Positions 28,323 to 36,655 of a stretch of 64,000 nucleotides of DNA are shown piece after piece (positions within the stretch are counted from its first letter, which is position 1; the number at the start of each line of letters is the position of its first letter). This DNA is from JAUVKT01 sp942491535. GTDB lineage: Bacteria > Bacteroidota > Bacteroidia > Bacteroidales > VadinHA17. The notes beneath the pieces were generated by a model. The model did not search any database, was not told where the DNA came from, and saw nothing but the letters and a program-made list of their open reading frames with translations. A program made the translations under genes and the position numbers. The stretch lies in contig CALOBV010000026.1 of NCBI GenBank assembly GCA_942491535.1, positions 124,001-188,000 of the forward strand, written 5' to 3'.

Positions 28323-29543
28323 ATGAAAGCATTTAAACTGAATACAATAGAAGAAGCTATAGAAGATATTCGTAACGGTAAACTTGTAATTGTTGTTGAC
28401 GATGAAGACAGGGAAAATGAAGGCGATTTCATTTGCTCTGCCGAATTGATAACAAAAGAAATCGTAAACTTCATGGCTACAAATGGGCGGGGATTAATCT
28501 GTGTAGCCTTGCCCGAGGAGAAGTGTGACGAACTGGAGCTGGATATGATGGTTGGGAAAAATACCTCTGTTAATGAGACTGCATTTACTATTTCGGTTGA
28601 TATTCTCGGGAAAGGGACAACTACGGGTATCTCAGCTTCTGACAGGGCAAAGACCATCAGAGCGCTTGTCGATCCGTTAACACTACCAGAAGATTTAGCC
28701 AGGCCTGGCCATATTTTCCCTTTAAAAGCTAAATCGAGGGGAGTACTCAGAAGAGCAGGACATACAGAGGCAGCTGTTGACCTTACAAGGCTGGCAGGTC
28801 TTAAGCCAGGAGGAACACTTGTTGAAATTATGAATGAAGACGGGTCAATGGCCCGTTTGCCAGACCTTGTTAAAATAGCTGACAGCTTCTCCATTAAGAT
28901 TATAACTATAAGAGATCTCATCAAATACCGCCTCAAAGAAGATAGTATAATTGAAATGGGTGTAAGGGTGAAGTTGCCGACAGAATATGGCAACTTTGAT
29001 TTCATCCCATTCAGACAGGTAGGTAACGGACTTGAACATGCTGCTATTGTTAAAGGAGAATGGACCATTGATGAACCTGTACTGGTTCGTGTTCATTCAT
29101 CATGTTTTACCGGTGATATACTTGGCTCATTAAGATGCGACTGTGGACCACAACTGCACCACGCTATGCAACTGGTTGAGAAAGAAGGAAAAGGAGCCGT
29201 AATATACCTGAGCCAGGAAGGCAGGGGCATTGGATTATTCAATAAAATTAAGACATATAAGCTCCAGGAAGAAGGTCGTGATACCGTAGAAGCCAACCTG
29301 GAGCTTGGTTTCGCTGACGATGAGAGAGACTATGGGGTTGGCGCAAATATTCTAAGGGCACTTGGACTGGGTAAAATAAGGCTTATATCGAATAACCCTG
29401 TTAAGAGGGCTGGAATTGAAGGTTACGGTATTAATATTATTGAGACTATACCGCTTGAGATCCCTCCAAACCCACATAATGATTTTTATTTAAAGACAAA
29501 GGCTAAAAAGATGGGGCATACACTTACATGCTATAAACGCTAA
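28323..29543 (+). CDS. ribBA: bifunctional DHBP synthase / GTP cyclohydrolase II (riboflavin synthesis)
   Basis: 406 residues from the ATG at 28323 (a GTG at 28320 immediately precedes it). The N-terminal RibB domain (about 5-205) makes 3,4-dihydroxy-2-butanone 4-phosphate from ribulose 5-phosphate; it shows DDEDRENEGDF, GRGLICVAL, TTTGISASDRAKTIRAL, and HIFPLKAKSRGVLRRAGHTE with LVEIMNEDG. The C-terminal RibA domain (about 210-405) opens the GTP ring; it shows VHSSCFTGDILGSLRCDCG with the zinc cysteines, YLSQEGRGIGLFNKIKTYKL and DYGVGANILRALG. Both active sites look complete. Length is normal for the fusion. It supplies both precursors of riboflavin; no other rib gene is adjacent. Confidence 0.97.
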   Translation: MKAFKLNTIEEAIEDIRNGKLVIVVDDEDRENEGDFICSAELITKEIVNFMATNGRGLICVALPEEKCDELELDMMVGKNTSVNETAFTISVDILGKGTTTGISASDRAKTIRALVDPLTLPEDLARPGHIFPLKAKSRGVLRRAGHTEAAVDLTRLAGLKPGGTLVEIMNEDGSMARLPDLVKIADSFSIKIITIRDLIKYRLKEDSIIEMGVRVKLPTEYGNFDFIPFRQVGNGLEHAAIVKGEWTIDEPVLVRVHSSCFTGDILGSLRCDCGPQLHHAMQLVEKEGKGAVIYLSQEGRGIGLFNKIKTYKLQEEGRDTVEANLELGFADDERDYGVGANILRALGLGKIRLISNNPVKRAGIEGYGINIIETIPLEIPPNPHNDFYLKTKAKKMGHTLTCYKR

Positions 29544-29554
29544 AGATTTCTCTT

Positions 29555-30178
29555 TTATCCCGGCCTGGTCTGAAGCCTTATAACACTGTATAACTTCATA
29601 GGAGATACCCCGTTACTTCTTGCAAGTTCCAATAGAGATTGTTCCGAACTACCTGTAACATAGCCGGCATTACGAACTTGCTCTATCAACATCTCGCTAT
29701 CAGATCCGAAAAACATATCAGCAATTTCATCAAGCGTCATATCTTCAATACCTTGTACCGGAGGTTTACCAATATTATTTTCCCAGGTATCAGACAACTT
29801 GTTCCCAAAGTCCATCACGCTAATAAGAGGTGGAACTTCGAAATAAGTTAAGAAGAAAACCAATAAAGCAGTTGCCAGGGCAAGATAAGCTTCTCGGTTT
29901 CCACGCTTAGCAATGACTGTCTTTCTTTTTAAATAAGATAAGAACGGCTTCCAGTTTACCTGGAACAAATGAATTAAGCCAAAAAACAAAAAAAGATACG
30001 AAAAGATAGTATGCTGGGTTTCCCATTGGGCTCTATCCATACCAAGGAATATCCAGTTTATCCATCTGGCTACTCTCCCTGGAGGAGCAATATAGAGTAC
30101 GAGTCCTGTTATGGCTATCATTAAAAAAGATAGAGCCAGTCCAACACTAATATAGCGTCGCAGGGAAAGCTTATTCAT
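29555..30178 (-). CDS. DUF4405-like cytochrome b-type membrane protein
   Basis: 207 residues. Three hydrophobic helices: about 10-30 (VGLALSFLMIAITGLVLYIA), 55-75 (HTIFSYLFLFFGLIHLFQV) and 97-115 (LALATALLVFFLTYF). His55 and His69 lie at the two ends of the second helix, where a haem could be held, as in DUF4405 and cytochrome b561-like small membrane proteins. The C-terminal 80 residues are soluble; after TLDEIADMFFG they contain a helical stretch ending ELARSNGVSPMKLYSVIRLQ that resembles a small helix-turn-helix or SAM-like fold. Haem binding and an electron-transfer role are inferred. It is convergent with ribBA and divergent from fmt. Confidence 0.65.
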   Translation of the reverse strand: MNKLSLRRYISVGLALSFLMIAITGLVLYIAPPGRVARWINWIFLGMDRAQWETQHTIFSYLFLFFGLIHLFQVNWKPFLSYLKRKTVIAKRGNREAYLALATALLVFFLTYFEVPPLISVMDFGNKLSDTWENNIGKPPVQGIEDMTLDEIADMFFGSDSEMLIEQVRNAGYVTGSSEQSLLELARSNGVSPMKLYSVIRLQTRPG

Positions 30179-30203
30179 AATAGAAAAATATAATTATAAG
30201 TTG

Positions 30204-30211
30204 CAAATTTA
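30204..30211 (-). promoter_or_regulatory. promoter -7 box (TAAATTTG) for the DUF4405-like gene
   Basis: On the minus strand the bases read TAAATTTG, matching TAnnTTTG, 25 nt before the ATG at 30178. Confidence 0.5.
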
Positions 30212-30286
30212 CATTAAATATGTCTAAAAAGGATACCAGACTTTATGATCTAAAACATTAAGATTAGAGAAGTGGATCATTTTTTA

Positions 30287-30294
30287 TAGCTTTG
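30287..30294 (+). promoter_or_regulatory. promoter -7 box (TAGCTTTG) for fmt
   Basis: TAGCTTTG matches TAnnTTTG. It ends 7 nt before the ATG at 30302, so the transcript would have almost no leader. Confidence 0.5.
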
Positions 30295-30301
30295 TTAAAT
30301 A

Positions 30302-31279
30302 ATGAATAAAGGCCCGAGAATAGTATTTATGGGAACGCCGGATTTTGCTGTTTCAAGTCTTGGCGCACTTCTAATGAACAGCTATAATGTTGTAGGAGTA
30401 GTTACTGCTCCTGACAGGCCGGCAGGGAGGGGAAGAAAGATAAAGAAATCGGCAGTTGCCAGGTATGCAAGCGAGAATTACCTTAATCTGCTTCAACCGG
30501 AAAATCTCAAAGACGATTCTTTTATCAGAAGCCTGGAAGATCTAAATCCGGATATTGCAGCTGTTGTTGCTTTTCGCATGCTTCCCGAATCAGTATGGAG
30601 TATTCCAAAGATTGGTACTTTTAATCTACATGCATCCCTCCTGCCTCAATACAGAGGAGCTGCTCCAATAAATCACGCAATCATAAATGGTGAAACATCT
30701 ACAGGAATTACAACCTTTCTTATTGATGATAAAATAGATACAGGAAATATCATTTATAGGAGGGAGTTAAAAATAAGTCATACTGAAAATGCAGGTGAAT
30801 TGCACGACAGGTTAATGCGCTCGGGTGCTAAGCTACTTGTTAAAACTGTAAAAATGCTTGCTGCCGGCAAAGTAAAACCTATTAACCAGAATCAACTTAT
30901 CGGTAAAGACGAAGTACTTAAAACTGCTCCAAAAATTTTCAGCCAAGACTGTTTTATAAATTGGTGTGATGAAGGTGAGAAAATTCATAATTTAGTTCGT
31001 GGCCTTTCACCATATCCGGGAGCCAGAACATATTTTAAAGTGGGAAACAAAAAGCTTCTGATTAAAATATTGGAAGGTAAACACCGTATAGTAAATACCC
31101 CCAGGGAGCCTGGATTACTAACGGCAGAAAAGACAGGGAAGATCTTTATTTCAACCGCCAACGGGGATTTTGAACTTCTCAGAATTCAGCCTGAAGGAAA
31201 AAATATAATGAAGGTTTCCGACTATCTAAGAGGCATAGATCCAATTTCGATCTCAATTTCTACAGACCCTCAGGTTTAG
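30302..31279 (+). CDS. fmt: methionyl-tRNA formyltransferase
   Basis: 325 residues, normal length. It formylates Met on initiator tRNA using 10-formyl-tetrahydrofolate. The start RIVFMGTPDFAVSSLGAL is the family N-terminus. The catalytic and folate-binding stretch FNLHASLLPQYRGAAPINHAI contains the SLLPxYRG motif, followed by GITTFLIDDKIDTGNIIY with the active-site Asp. The C-terminal OB-fold domain (about 210-315) begins near CFINWCDEGEKIHNLVRGL. The last 20 bp overlap the 3' end of the convergent LysM gene. The usual partner def is not adjacent. Confidence 0.97.
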   Translation: MNKGPRIVFMGTPDFAVSSLGALLMNSYNVVGVVTAPDRPAGRGRKIKKSAVARYASENYLNLLQPENLKDDSFIRSLEDLNPDIAAVVAFRMLPESVWSIPKIGTFNLHASLLPQYRGAAPINHAIINGETSTGITTFLIDDKIDTGNIIYRRELKISHTENAGELHDRLMRSGAKLLVKTVKMLAAGKVKPINQNQLIGKDEVLKTAPKIFSQDCFINWCDEGEKIHNLVRGLSPYPGARTYFKVGNKKLLIKILEGKHRIVNTPREPGLLTAEKTGKIFISTANGDFELLRIQPEGKNIMKVSDYLRGIDPISISISTDPQV

Positions 31280-32267
31280 TTCTTCTTAACCACAGCTCTG
31301 TACCAACGTCAGGCTTACGACCCGGCACAAGACCATTATTTTCATATAATGTTTTTAGCTTAATCCCATATAGCTGTGAAATTGTGTACATGGTCTCCCC
31401 TTCCTGCATTACATGAAAATCCTTACCAGGTTCTGCTTTATTTCTCTTTGGCTGCAAATAAACGAGTTGACCTGCAACAAGAATTGCATCATCGGGCAGA
31501 TCATTATACCTGAAAATCTCCCAGCTCAGGAGGTCAAAATCTTCGGCCAGAGACTCATAAGTATCACCATCTTCAACAAGTATGTATTGAATCCTATTTC
31601 TTTCTTTAACACGCGTAGAGCTATTATGTAAGGTAATAGTTTGTGAGTTCGGAGCAGCAGCTTCCGTTTCAGAAACATCAATATATTCAACATCAGATTT
31701 TTTGACACTTTTACGTGAGCCCATTACCACTTCATCATATTTATGCAGATCATTTTCCTCTATTGCCCTGATCAGCATAGAGGCATATTTCGGGTTAGTT
31801 GCGTAACCAGCTCTTTTCAAGCCCCTGGCCCAACTTTTATAATCACCCATATTATAGTCGAATAAAAATCGATATCTCGGACCATTAACAAGAAAATCGG
31901 AATGGTCCTCGAAAGATTCCTCGGGACTTCTATATTTTCTGAAACATTCATTTCGCCTGTCGTCATCATGATAAATCCGGCCCCCCTTCCAATCATTATG
32001 ACACTTAATTCCAAAATGATTATTTGCCTCTGTTGCAAGTCGGCTTCGACCATAATCGCTTTCTATTATGCCCTGTGCAAGGGTAATGCTTGCCGGAATG
32101 CCAGTTCTAATCATCTCATTAATTGCTTCACCGGCATATAGTGAGGTATATGTAGCAACATCACGATTAGAGTGATTAATTCCTGACTGTGAATCTATTA
32201 CCACTCTTCTCGGGCCACAGGCGGAAAGGCTTATTAAAACAAAAAATGCAACAACAATTTTCCTCAT
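31260..32267 (-). CDS. glucosaminidase-domain lipoprotein with two LysM repeats
   Basis: 335 residues. The lipoprotein signal has lipobox LSAC (Cys about 18). The glucosaminidase (GH73-like) domain spans about 45-180 with SITLAQGIIESDYGRSRLA (catalytic Glu in IIESDYG), NNHFGIKCHNDWKG and YRSPEESFEDHSDFLV. Two LysM domains follow at about 228-277 (YILVEDGDTYESLAEDFDL) and 285-332 (FHVMQEGETMYTISQLYGI), which bind peptidoglycan glycan strands. It should cut the N-acetylglucosaminyl bond of peptidoglycan from the inner face of the outer membrane, for wall remodelling. The domain order matches FlgJ-like lytic proteins widespread in Bacteroidetes. Its 3' end overlaps fmt by 20 bp. Confidence 0.9.
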   Translation of the reverse strand: MRKIVVAFFVLISLSACGPRRVVIDSQSGINHSNRDVATYTSLYAGEAINEMIRTGIPASITLAQGIIESDYGRSRLATEANNHFGIKCHNDWKGGRIYHDDDRRNECFRKYRSPEESFEDHSDFLVNGPRYRFLFDYNMGDYKSWARGLKRAGYATNPKYASMLIRAIEENDLHKYDEVVMGSRKSVKKSDVEYIDVSETEAAAPNSQTITLHNSSTRVKERNRIQYILVEDGDTYESLAEDFDLLSWEIFRYNDLPDDAILVAGQLVYLQPKRNKAEPGKDFHVMQEGETMYTISQLYGIKLKTLYENNGLVPGRKPDVGTELWLRRTKPEGL

Positions 32268-32340
32268 ACTTATTTAATATAGGGCCAAAAATATAAAAGA
32301 GATAAAGGAATTCAGGTGTACTAAACCATTATTAATTAAC

Positions 32341-32348
32341 TAATTTTG
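32341..32348 (+). promoter_or_regulatory. promoter -7 box (TAATTTTG) upstream of cytidine deaminase
   Basis: TAATTTTG matches TAnnTTTG, about 95 nt before the GTG start at 32443. Confidence 0.35.
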
Positions 32349-32442
32349 TTACTTTTAAACAATCCTCATAATAGTTACTGAGACCATTATAAGGGTACAT
32401 GAGATATTTTAATAGTAATAACGGCGCTATAAAATACATATT

Positions 32443-32925
32443 GTGAAAAAAAGAATCGAGATAGAAATCGACGAATATTACAGTCTTGAAGAATTAACTG
32501 ATATCGACAGGGAACTGGTGGAGAAAGCTATGGCAGCAACAGACCTGGCCTATGCACCATATTCAGGATTTATGGTAGGAGCAGGTGTAAGACTTAAAAG
32601 TGGTAAAATTCTTACTGGTAACAACAGGGAGAATGCGGCCTTCCCTTCCGGATCATGTGCAGAAGATACTGTAATATCATACGCAGGAGCTAATTATCCC
32701 AACGATCCAATAGTTACACTGGCAATTTCAGCTAAGGCAGGAAGTATATTTACCCCATATCCTGTATCACCCTGTGGCAATTGCAGGCAAATTATTGCTG
32801 AAGAAGAAGACAGAACAAAACAGACTGTAAGGATTATACTTTACGGCAGGGATAAGATTGAGATTATAAACGGAATATCAGGATTACTGCCTTTAAGATT
32901 CAGCAGTGACAAATTAAAAGGCTAA
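32443..32925 (+). CDS. cdd: cytidine deaminase
   Basis: 160 residues from a GTG start. It deaminates cytidine and deoxycytidine to uridine and deoxyuridine in pyrimidine salvage. The zinc site is complete: Cys72 and catalytic Glu74 in SCAED, and Cys111/Cys114 in PCGNCRQ. Substrate contacts appear in NNRENAAF, and the YAPYSGFMVGAG start is standard. The usual CAER is CAED here, so the Arg that commonly neutralises the zinc thiolates is missing. The N-terminal 20 residues extend beyond the minimal 130-residue enzyme. The 3' end overlaps the convergent response regulator by 4 bp. Confidence 0.93.
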   Translation: MKKRIEIEIDEYYSLEELTDIDRELVEKAMAATDLAYAPYSGFMVGAGVRLKSGKILTGNNRENAAFPSGSCAEDTVISYAGANYPNDPIVTLAISAKAGSIFTPYPVSPCGNCRQIIAEEEDRTKQTVRIILYGRDKIEIINGISGLLPLRFSSDKLKG

Positions 32926-33617
32926 TCATCCTGACTGACAAGCATTTGAAAACCTGCTCCATGTATATTTTTAATCTGAATCGAAGGATCTGGTGCCAGG
33001 TATTTTCTAAGCTTTGTAATATATACGTCCATACTACGTGCTGTAAAATAATCGTCTGAGCCCCAGATAGTTTTTAGAGCTGTTTCCCTGCTTAAAAGTG
33101 AGTTCGGAGTTTGAGCAAGCAGATCAAGTAGCTGTGACTCTTTTGGTGAAAGTTTCCTTTCATCTTTTTCATCACTGAGTGTTCTGAGTTTACGGTTAAA
33201 AGTAAACCTGCCAACCTGAAGAATATCTCCCTTAAGCTTACCGTCTTTATTCCTTCCGATAATTGCCTTAATCTTAGCCAATAATATATCTGTATCGAAA
33301 GGCTTGGTAATATAGTCGTCTGCCCCAATGCCATATCCGGTAAGAACATCTGTTTTAAGTTTCTTGGCGGTAAGAAAAATCAATGGAATATCAGTATTTA
33401 TTTCCCGTATATACTCGGCAATTGTAAATCCATCAATATTGGGGAGCATTACATCCAGAATGCATAGATCATACTGCTCCTTCCTGAACCTATCCATAGC
33501 AAACTTACCATCATCAACCCAGCTAACATTAAAATCGTTGATCTCCAGGTAAGATTTTAGTACCGATCCAAAACTGAGGTCATCCTCAACCAGAAATATT
33601 TTTTTCTTTTCGCTCAT
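32922..33617 (-). CDS. OmpR-family response regulator (RprY-like)
   Basis: 231 residues. The receiver domain (about 5-118) has the acidic pocket E11-D12-D13, phosphoacceptor Asp55 in CILDVMLPNIDG, Thr83 in FLTAKK and Lys105 in DYITKPF. The C-terminal winged-helix DNA-binding domain (about 130-228) contains RKLRTLSDEKDERKLSPKES and TARSMDVYITKLRKYL. It is downstream of, and 11 nt from, the kinase gene, so the two form a pair. The order and sequence resemble the RprXY system of Bacteroides. A likely target is the divergently placed periplasmic protein gene at 35347, which is inference from position only. Confidence 0.93.
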   Translation of the reverse strand: MSEKKKIFLVEDDLSFGSVLKSYLEINDFNVSWVDDGKFAMDRFRKEQYDLCILDVMLPNIDGFTIAEYIREINTDIPLIFLTAKKLKTDVLTGYGIGADDYITKPFDTDILLAKIKAIIGRNKDGKLKGDILQVGRFTFNRKLRTLSDEKDERKLSPKESQLLDLLAQTPNSLLSRETALKTIWGSDDYFTARSMDVYITKLRKYLAPDPSIQIKNIHGAGFQMLVSQDD

Positions 33618-33628
33618 TTATTTTATAT

Positions 33629-35218
33629 CTACCCGGGTAAATATACTTCAAATCTTGAACCTTTTCCCTGTTCGCTGTCGACTAATATAGTTCCATTATG
33701 TGCTTCAACAATAGCCTTTACATAGCTTAACCCCAGTCCAAAGCCTTTTACATTGTGTACATTACCTCCTGCCTGCCGGTAGAATTTGTCAAATATCTTA
33801 GCCTGTACACTTTTGCTCATACCCATACCCTTGTCCTCTACCGTCAATTTAATACCAGAATCGCATACTTCTGTTCTGATAGTAATATCTGGATACTGAG
33901 GGGAATATTTATTTGCATTATCAAGCAGGTTATGTACAAGGTTTGTAAGATGTTCAACATCACCGGTAATAAGCATATCTTCTGCTTCAGGCAGGAAAAA
34001 AATATTCCCCCCCCGTTCATTTACCTGTATCTCTATTGTTTCTATCGATCTCCGGACTATTGAGTTAATATCTACCTCTTCAAAAACGAATTCCATTTCA
34101 CTTTTATCAAGAGTAGAAATCTGAAGAATTTTTTCGACCTGTTTATTCATTCGAACATTCTCCTTCTTAATCATTCCGATAAAATGCTTAACCTTAGATT
34201 CATCACCAATAACTTTTGGATTGGCAATAGTATCTGCAGCCAGCGATATCGTAGCAATAGGAGTTTTAAACTCGTGTGTCATATTATTGATGAAGTCAGA
34301 TTTCATTTCTGAAATCTTTTTCTGGCGAATTATGAAAAATATACTTAAAGCGAAGGTGACCATAATAATTATGGAAAAAACTGATGAGGCGCCCAGGATA
34401 AGAGCCATTGAACCTAATATGTAATTTTTTCGCTCAGGAAACTTCAATGATAGCCGTGTATTGGTATCTATTAACCTGTTCGGGAAAAGACCTACAGAAT
34501 AGTTGCTGGTCACAAAATCTGAATCAGAAAATTTAGAAGACCGGCTACTAACAACCTTATCATCTTCAATTACAGCAAATTCGAAGGGTGTAAAAACCCC
34601 TGAATTTGCCAGTTCGTTTTTCAAGGTTGAATATATTACTTCTGTATCTGCACCTGTGCTAAGCTCCCAGTTATAAATCTCTTTAATCATCTGGTCGCCC
34701 ATATTTCTTAACTCCTCTGATTTCTTTTGCACCCAGGCCTGGAATTTATCTTCCTGTATAAGCATGTTACCTCTTCTGTCTGATCGTTGATGTTCAATCA
34801 CCCCCGGAATATTTCGACGGGAAGTATATCTTACAGTATCGCCTGAAAAAATCAAACGATCACCCTCTTCTGAAATACTGACTGAAAAAGACTCTCTGGT
34901 TTCAATAAACTGGCCGGATTCCCTTACTATTATATCCTCAGGAATACCTCCATAAGCCGGAGAGAAAGGATTTATCATTATTTCCGAGGCCTGCATCTGG
35001 AGCATAGAGTCGGCTAGCATCATCTTCTCAAAGAATTCTATATTCCTTGCAGACTCAATTTTCCTGGCCGTAGTATGGAGGCTCTGGTAAACAGATCTGT
35101 TAAATAGATCGTTTCTTACGGCAAGAGCATTATTAATCCAGACCAGCTGAACCCATATTATCCCTAGTAATGACACCACCATCAGAGATATCAAGCCGAC
35201 AAACTTCCAACGCTTCAT
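33629..35218 (-). CDS. sensor histidine kinase (RprX-like)
   Basis: 529 residues. An N-terminal membrane helix (about 9-28), a large periplasmic sensor region (about 30-265), a second helix (about 268-298), the DHp domain with phosphoacceptor His315 in FINNMTHEFKTPIATI, and a HATPase domain (about 415-527). N-box NLVHNLLDNANKYS, G1 VEDKGMGM and G2 GFGLGLSYVK are all present. No HAMP domain is evident: the helix runs straight into DHp through RQKKISEMKSD, as in RprX-type Bacteroidetes kinases. It signals to the response regulator encoded next to it. The sensed stimulus cannot be told from the sequence. Confidence 0.93.
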   Translation of the reverse strand: MKRWKFVGLISLMVVSLLGIIWVQLVWINNALAVRNDLFNRSVYQSLHTTARKIESARNIEFFEKMMLADSMLQMQASEIMINPFSPAYGGIPEDIIVRESGQFIETRESFSVSISEEGDRLIFSGDTVRYTSRRNIPGVIEHQRSDRRGNMLIQEDKFQAWVQKKSEELRNMGDQMIKEIYNWELSTGADTEVIYSTLKNELANSGVFTPFEFAVIEDDKVVSSRSSKFSDSDFVTSNYSVGLFPNRLIDTNTRLSLKFPERKNYILGSMALILGASSVFSIIIMVTFALSIFFIIRQKKISEMKSDFINNMTHEFKTPIATISLAADTIANPKVIGDESKVKHFIGMIKKENVRMNKQVEKILQISTLDKSEMEFVFEEVDINSIVRRSIETIEIQVNERGGNIFFLPEAEDMLITGDVEHLTNLVHNLLDNANKYSPQYPDITIRTEVCDSGIKLTVEDKGMGMSKSVQAKIFDKFYRQAGGNVHNVKGFGLGLSYVKAIVEAHNGTILVDSEQGKGSRFEVYLPG

Positions 35219-35315
35219 ATAACAAAAATAGGCATATATTGAATAGTTACCCTTATTTTAACTTTTCCTTAACTACTTTTAACCATACCTTAACCTCCTG
35301 TTATCAGGCTTATAA

Positions 35316-35323
35316 TACATTTG
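35316..35323 (+). promoter_or_regulatory. promoter -7 box (TACATTTG) for the periplasmic protein gene
   Basis: TACATTTG matches TAnnTTTG, 23 nt before the ATG at 35347, in the divergent region shared with the histidine kinase. Confidence 0.5.
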
Positions 35324-35346
35324 TTATATAAACTAAATACAATACC

Positions 35347-35885
35347 ATGAAAAGAAATCGGACATTGATATTAACTGCTATCACGGCTCTGTTAATCCTT
35401 AGCCCTGCGGCCCTTAATGCCCAGGAAGAGAAAGAAAAGGAAGTAGAGAAGAAGATAGAGAAAAAAATCAGGATCGTTACTGTGGATGAATCGGGAGAGA
35501 AAACAATTCTTGATACAACAATCACAGGTGTGATGATAAGAAAACTTTTTCGGTCTATTCAAAGGGAGATAAAAAAGCTATCGGCGAAGAAGGTAGTGTA
35601 TATGTAATGAAAAAGGGAGGTAAGGATAGTTATTCGATTATAAGCATAGGTGAAGAATCAGAAGGCGAGAACAAGGAAATTGAATGGGTTGAACAATCAG
35701 CTCCCCTTAAGGACGGACAGGTACATATTGTTATTCACTCGAATAATGAAGTCGAAGATCTCATCATAGATGGAGATGCCGTTATTACAATAAAAGATGG
35801 AAAAGTTAAGGTTGATTCTGAGGGATTAAAAATGAATGTAAAAGAAGAAGGCAAGGAAAAAGAGATAAAGGGGAAAAAAGATTAA
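35347..35885 (+). CDS. secreted charged protein of unknown function, interrupted by a frameshift
   Basis: The first frame (35347-35607) gives a signal peptide (about 1-25, ending LNAQ) and a Glu/Lys-rich stretch (EEKEKEVEKKIEKKIRIVTV), then RIVTVDESGEKTILDTTITG, after which it becomes unlike protein. Shifting frame at about 35529 restores DDKKTFSVYSKGDKKAIGEE and joins smoothly to the second open stretch (ATG at 35607, SIISIGEESEGENKEIEWV, then VITIKDGKVKVDSEGLKM) ending at 35885. The intact product would be about 179 residues. One base is inserted, or two lost, near 35525-35535. I recognise no family. Its position divergent from the RprXY-like pair suggests it is regulated by that system. 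The frameshift may be real or a sequencing error. Confidence 0.75.
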
Positions 35886-35936
35886 AAAGGAAAAATAGAT
35901 AGATAACATCCTGACCTCTGATATTTTCAGTTCAAG

Positions 35937-35972
35937 AATGGTGCAGTTTAAATCAGATTGCACCATTTTTTT
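35937..35972. terminator. terminator after the periplasmic protein gene
   Basis: AATGGTGCA (35937-35945) pairs with TGCACCATT (35959-35967) around a 13-nt loop, followed by a T run to 35972. It lies between convergent genes. Confidence 0.8.
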
Positions 35973-35976
35973 ATCC

Positions 35977-36651
35977 TCAGACCAGGTCCTTATAAAGTTG
36001 CCAGAGATCCTTTTCGGGAAGAGGAGCGATTATTGTAATCTTTTCTTGCTTAACAGGATGAACAAAGCTTATTTTATAAGCATGTAATGATATCCCTCCG
36101 TCCTTATTGGACCTGCCATACCCATATTTCAGGTCACCACGAATAGGACAGCCGATCTTGGCAAGCTGGCTTCTTATCTGGTGATGCCTACCTGTCAGCA
36201 GATCTACCTCAAGCAAATAATATCGATCGGTTCTGGAAATTATCCTGTATTTCAGTGTTGCTTTTTTTGAGCCCTTTACCTCGGTGTCGTAAGCATATGA
36301 CTTATTTTGCTTTTCGTTCTTTTTTAAATAATGATATATCTCGGCCTCATCCTCGGGTGGCCTTTCCTTCACAATTGCCAGGTAGGTCTTATCTACCTGC
36401 CCCTCCTGGAACATGGCATTCATTCTTGAGAGTGCCTTGGATGTTCTTGTAAAAAGAACTACTCCGCTTACAGGTCTGTCTATTCTATGGGTAATACCAA
36501 GATATACATCACCCGGTTTTTTATAAGTAAGCTTAATATACTCCTTTACCTTATCAGCAAGAGTTATATCACCTGTTGAGTCACCTTGAACCAAATCAAA
36601 ATTATCCTTATATACTGCAATAAGGTGGTTGTCTTCGTAAAGTATATTCAT
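35977..36651 (-). CDS. RluA-family pseudouridine synthase
   Basis: The frame is open to 36699, but MNILYEDNHLIAVYKDNFDL from the ATG at 36649-36651 is the family start and leaves 4 nt to panB, giving 224 residues. The catalytic motif is HRIDRPVSG with Asp58. Later motifs KTYLAIVKE, LLTGRHHQIRSQLAKIGCPI and LHAYKISFVHP are typical of RluA-type enzymes. It converts uridine to pseudouridine in rRNA or tRNA; with no S4 domain and this short length, it belongs to the RluA/TruC-like group, and the target site cannot be assigned. It follows panB on the same strand and is probably co-transcribed. Confidence 0.9.
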   Translation of the reverse strand: MNILYEDNHLIAVYKDNFDLVQGDSTGDITLADKVKEYIKLTYKKPGDVYLGITHRIDRPVSGVVLFTRTSKALSRMNAMFQEGQVDKTYLAIVKERPPEDEAEIYHYLKKNEKQNKSYAYDTEVKGSKKATLKYRIISRTDRYYLLEVDLLTGRHHQIRSQLAKIGCPIRGDLKYGYGRSNKDGGISLHAYKISFVHPVKQEKITIIAPLPEKDLWQLYKDLV

Positions 36652-36655
36652 TTGC

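Noticed and set aside
28283..29068. 261-residue minus-strand open frame inside ribBA
   Set aside because: It is antisense to a clearly conserved RibBA coding region and has Ser/Ile-rich, non-protein-like composition.
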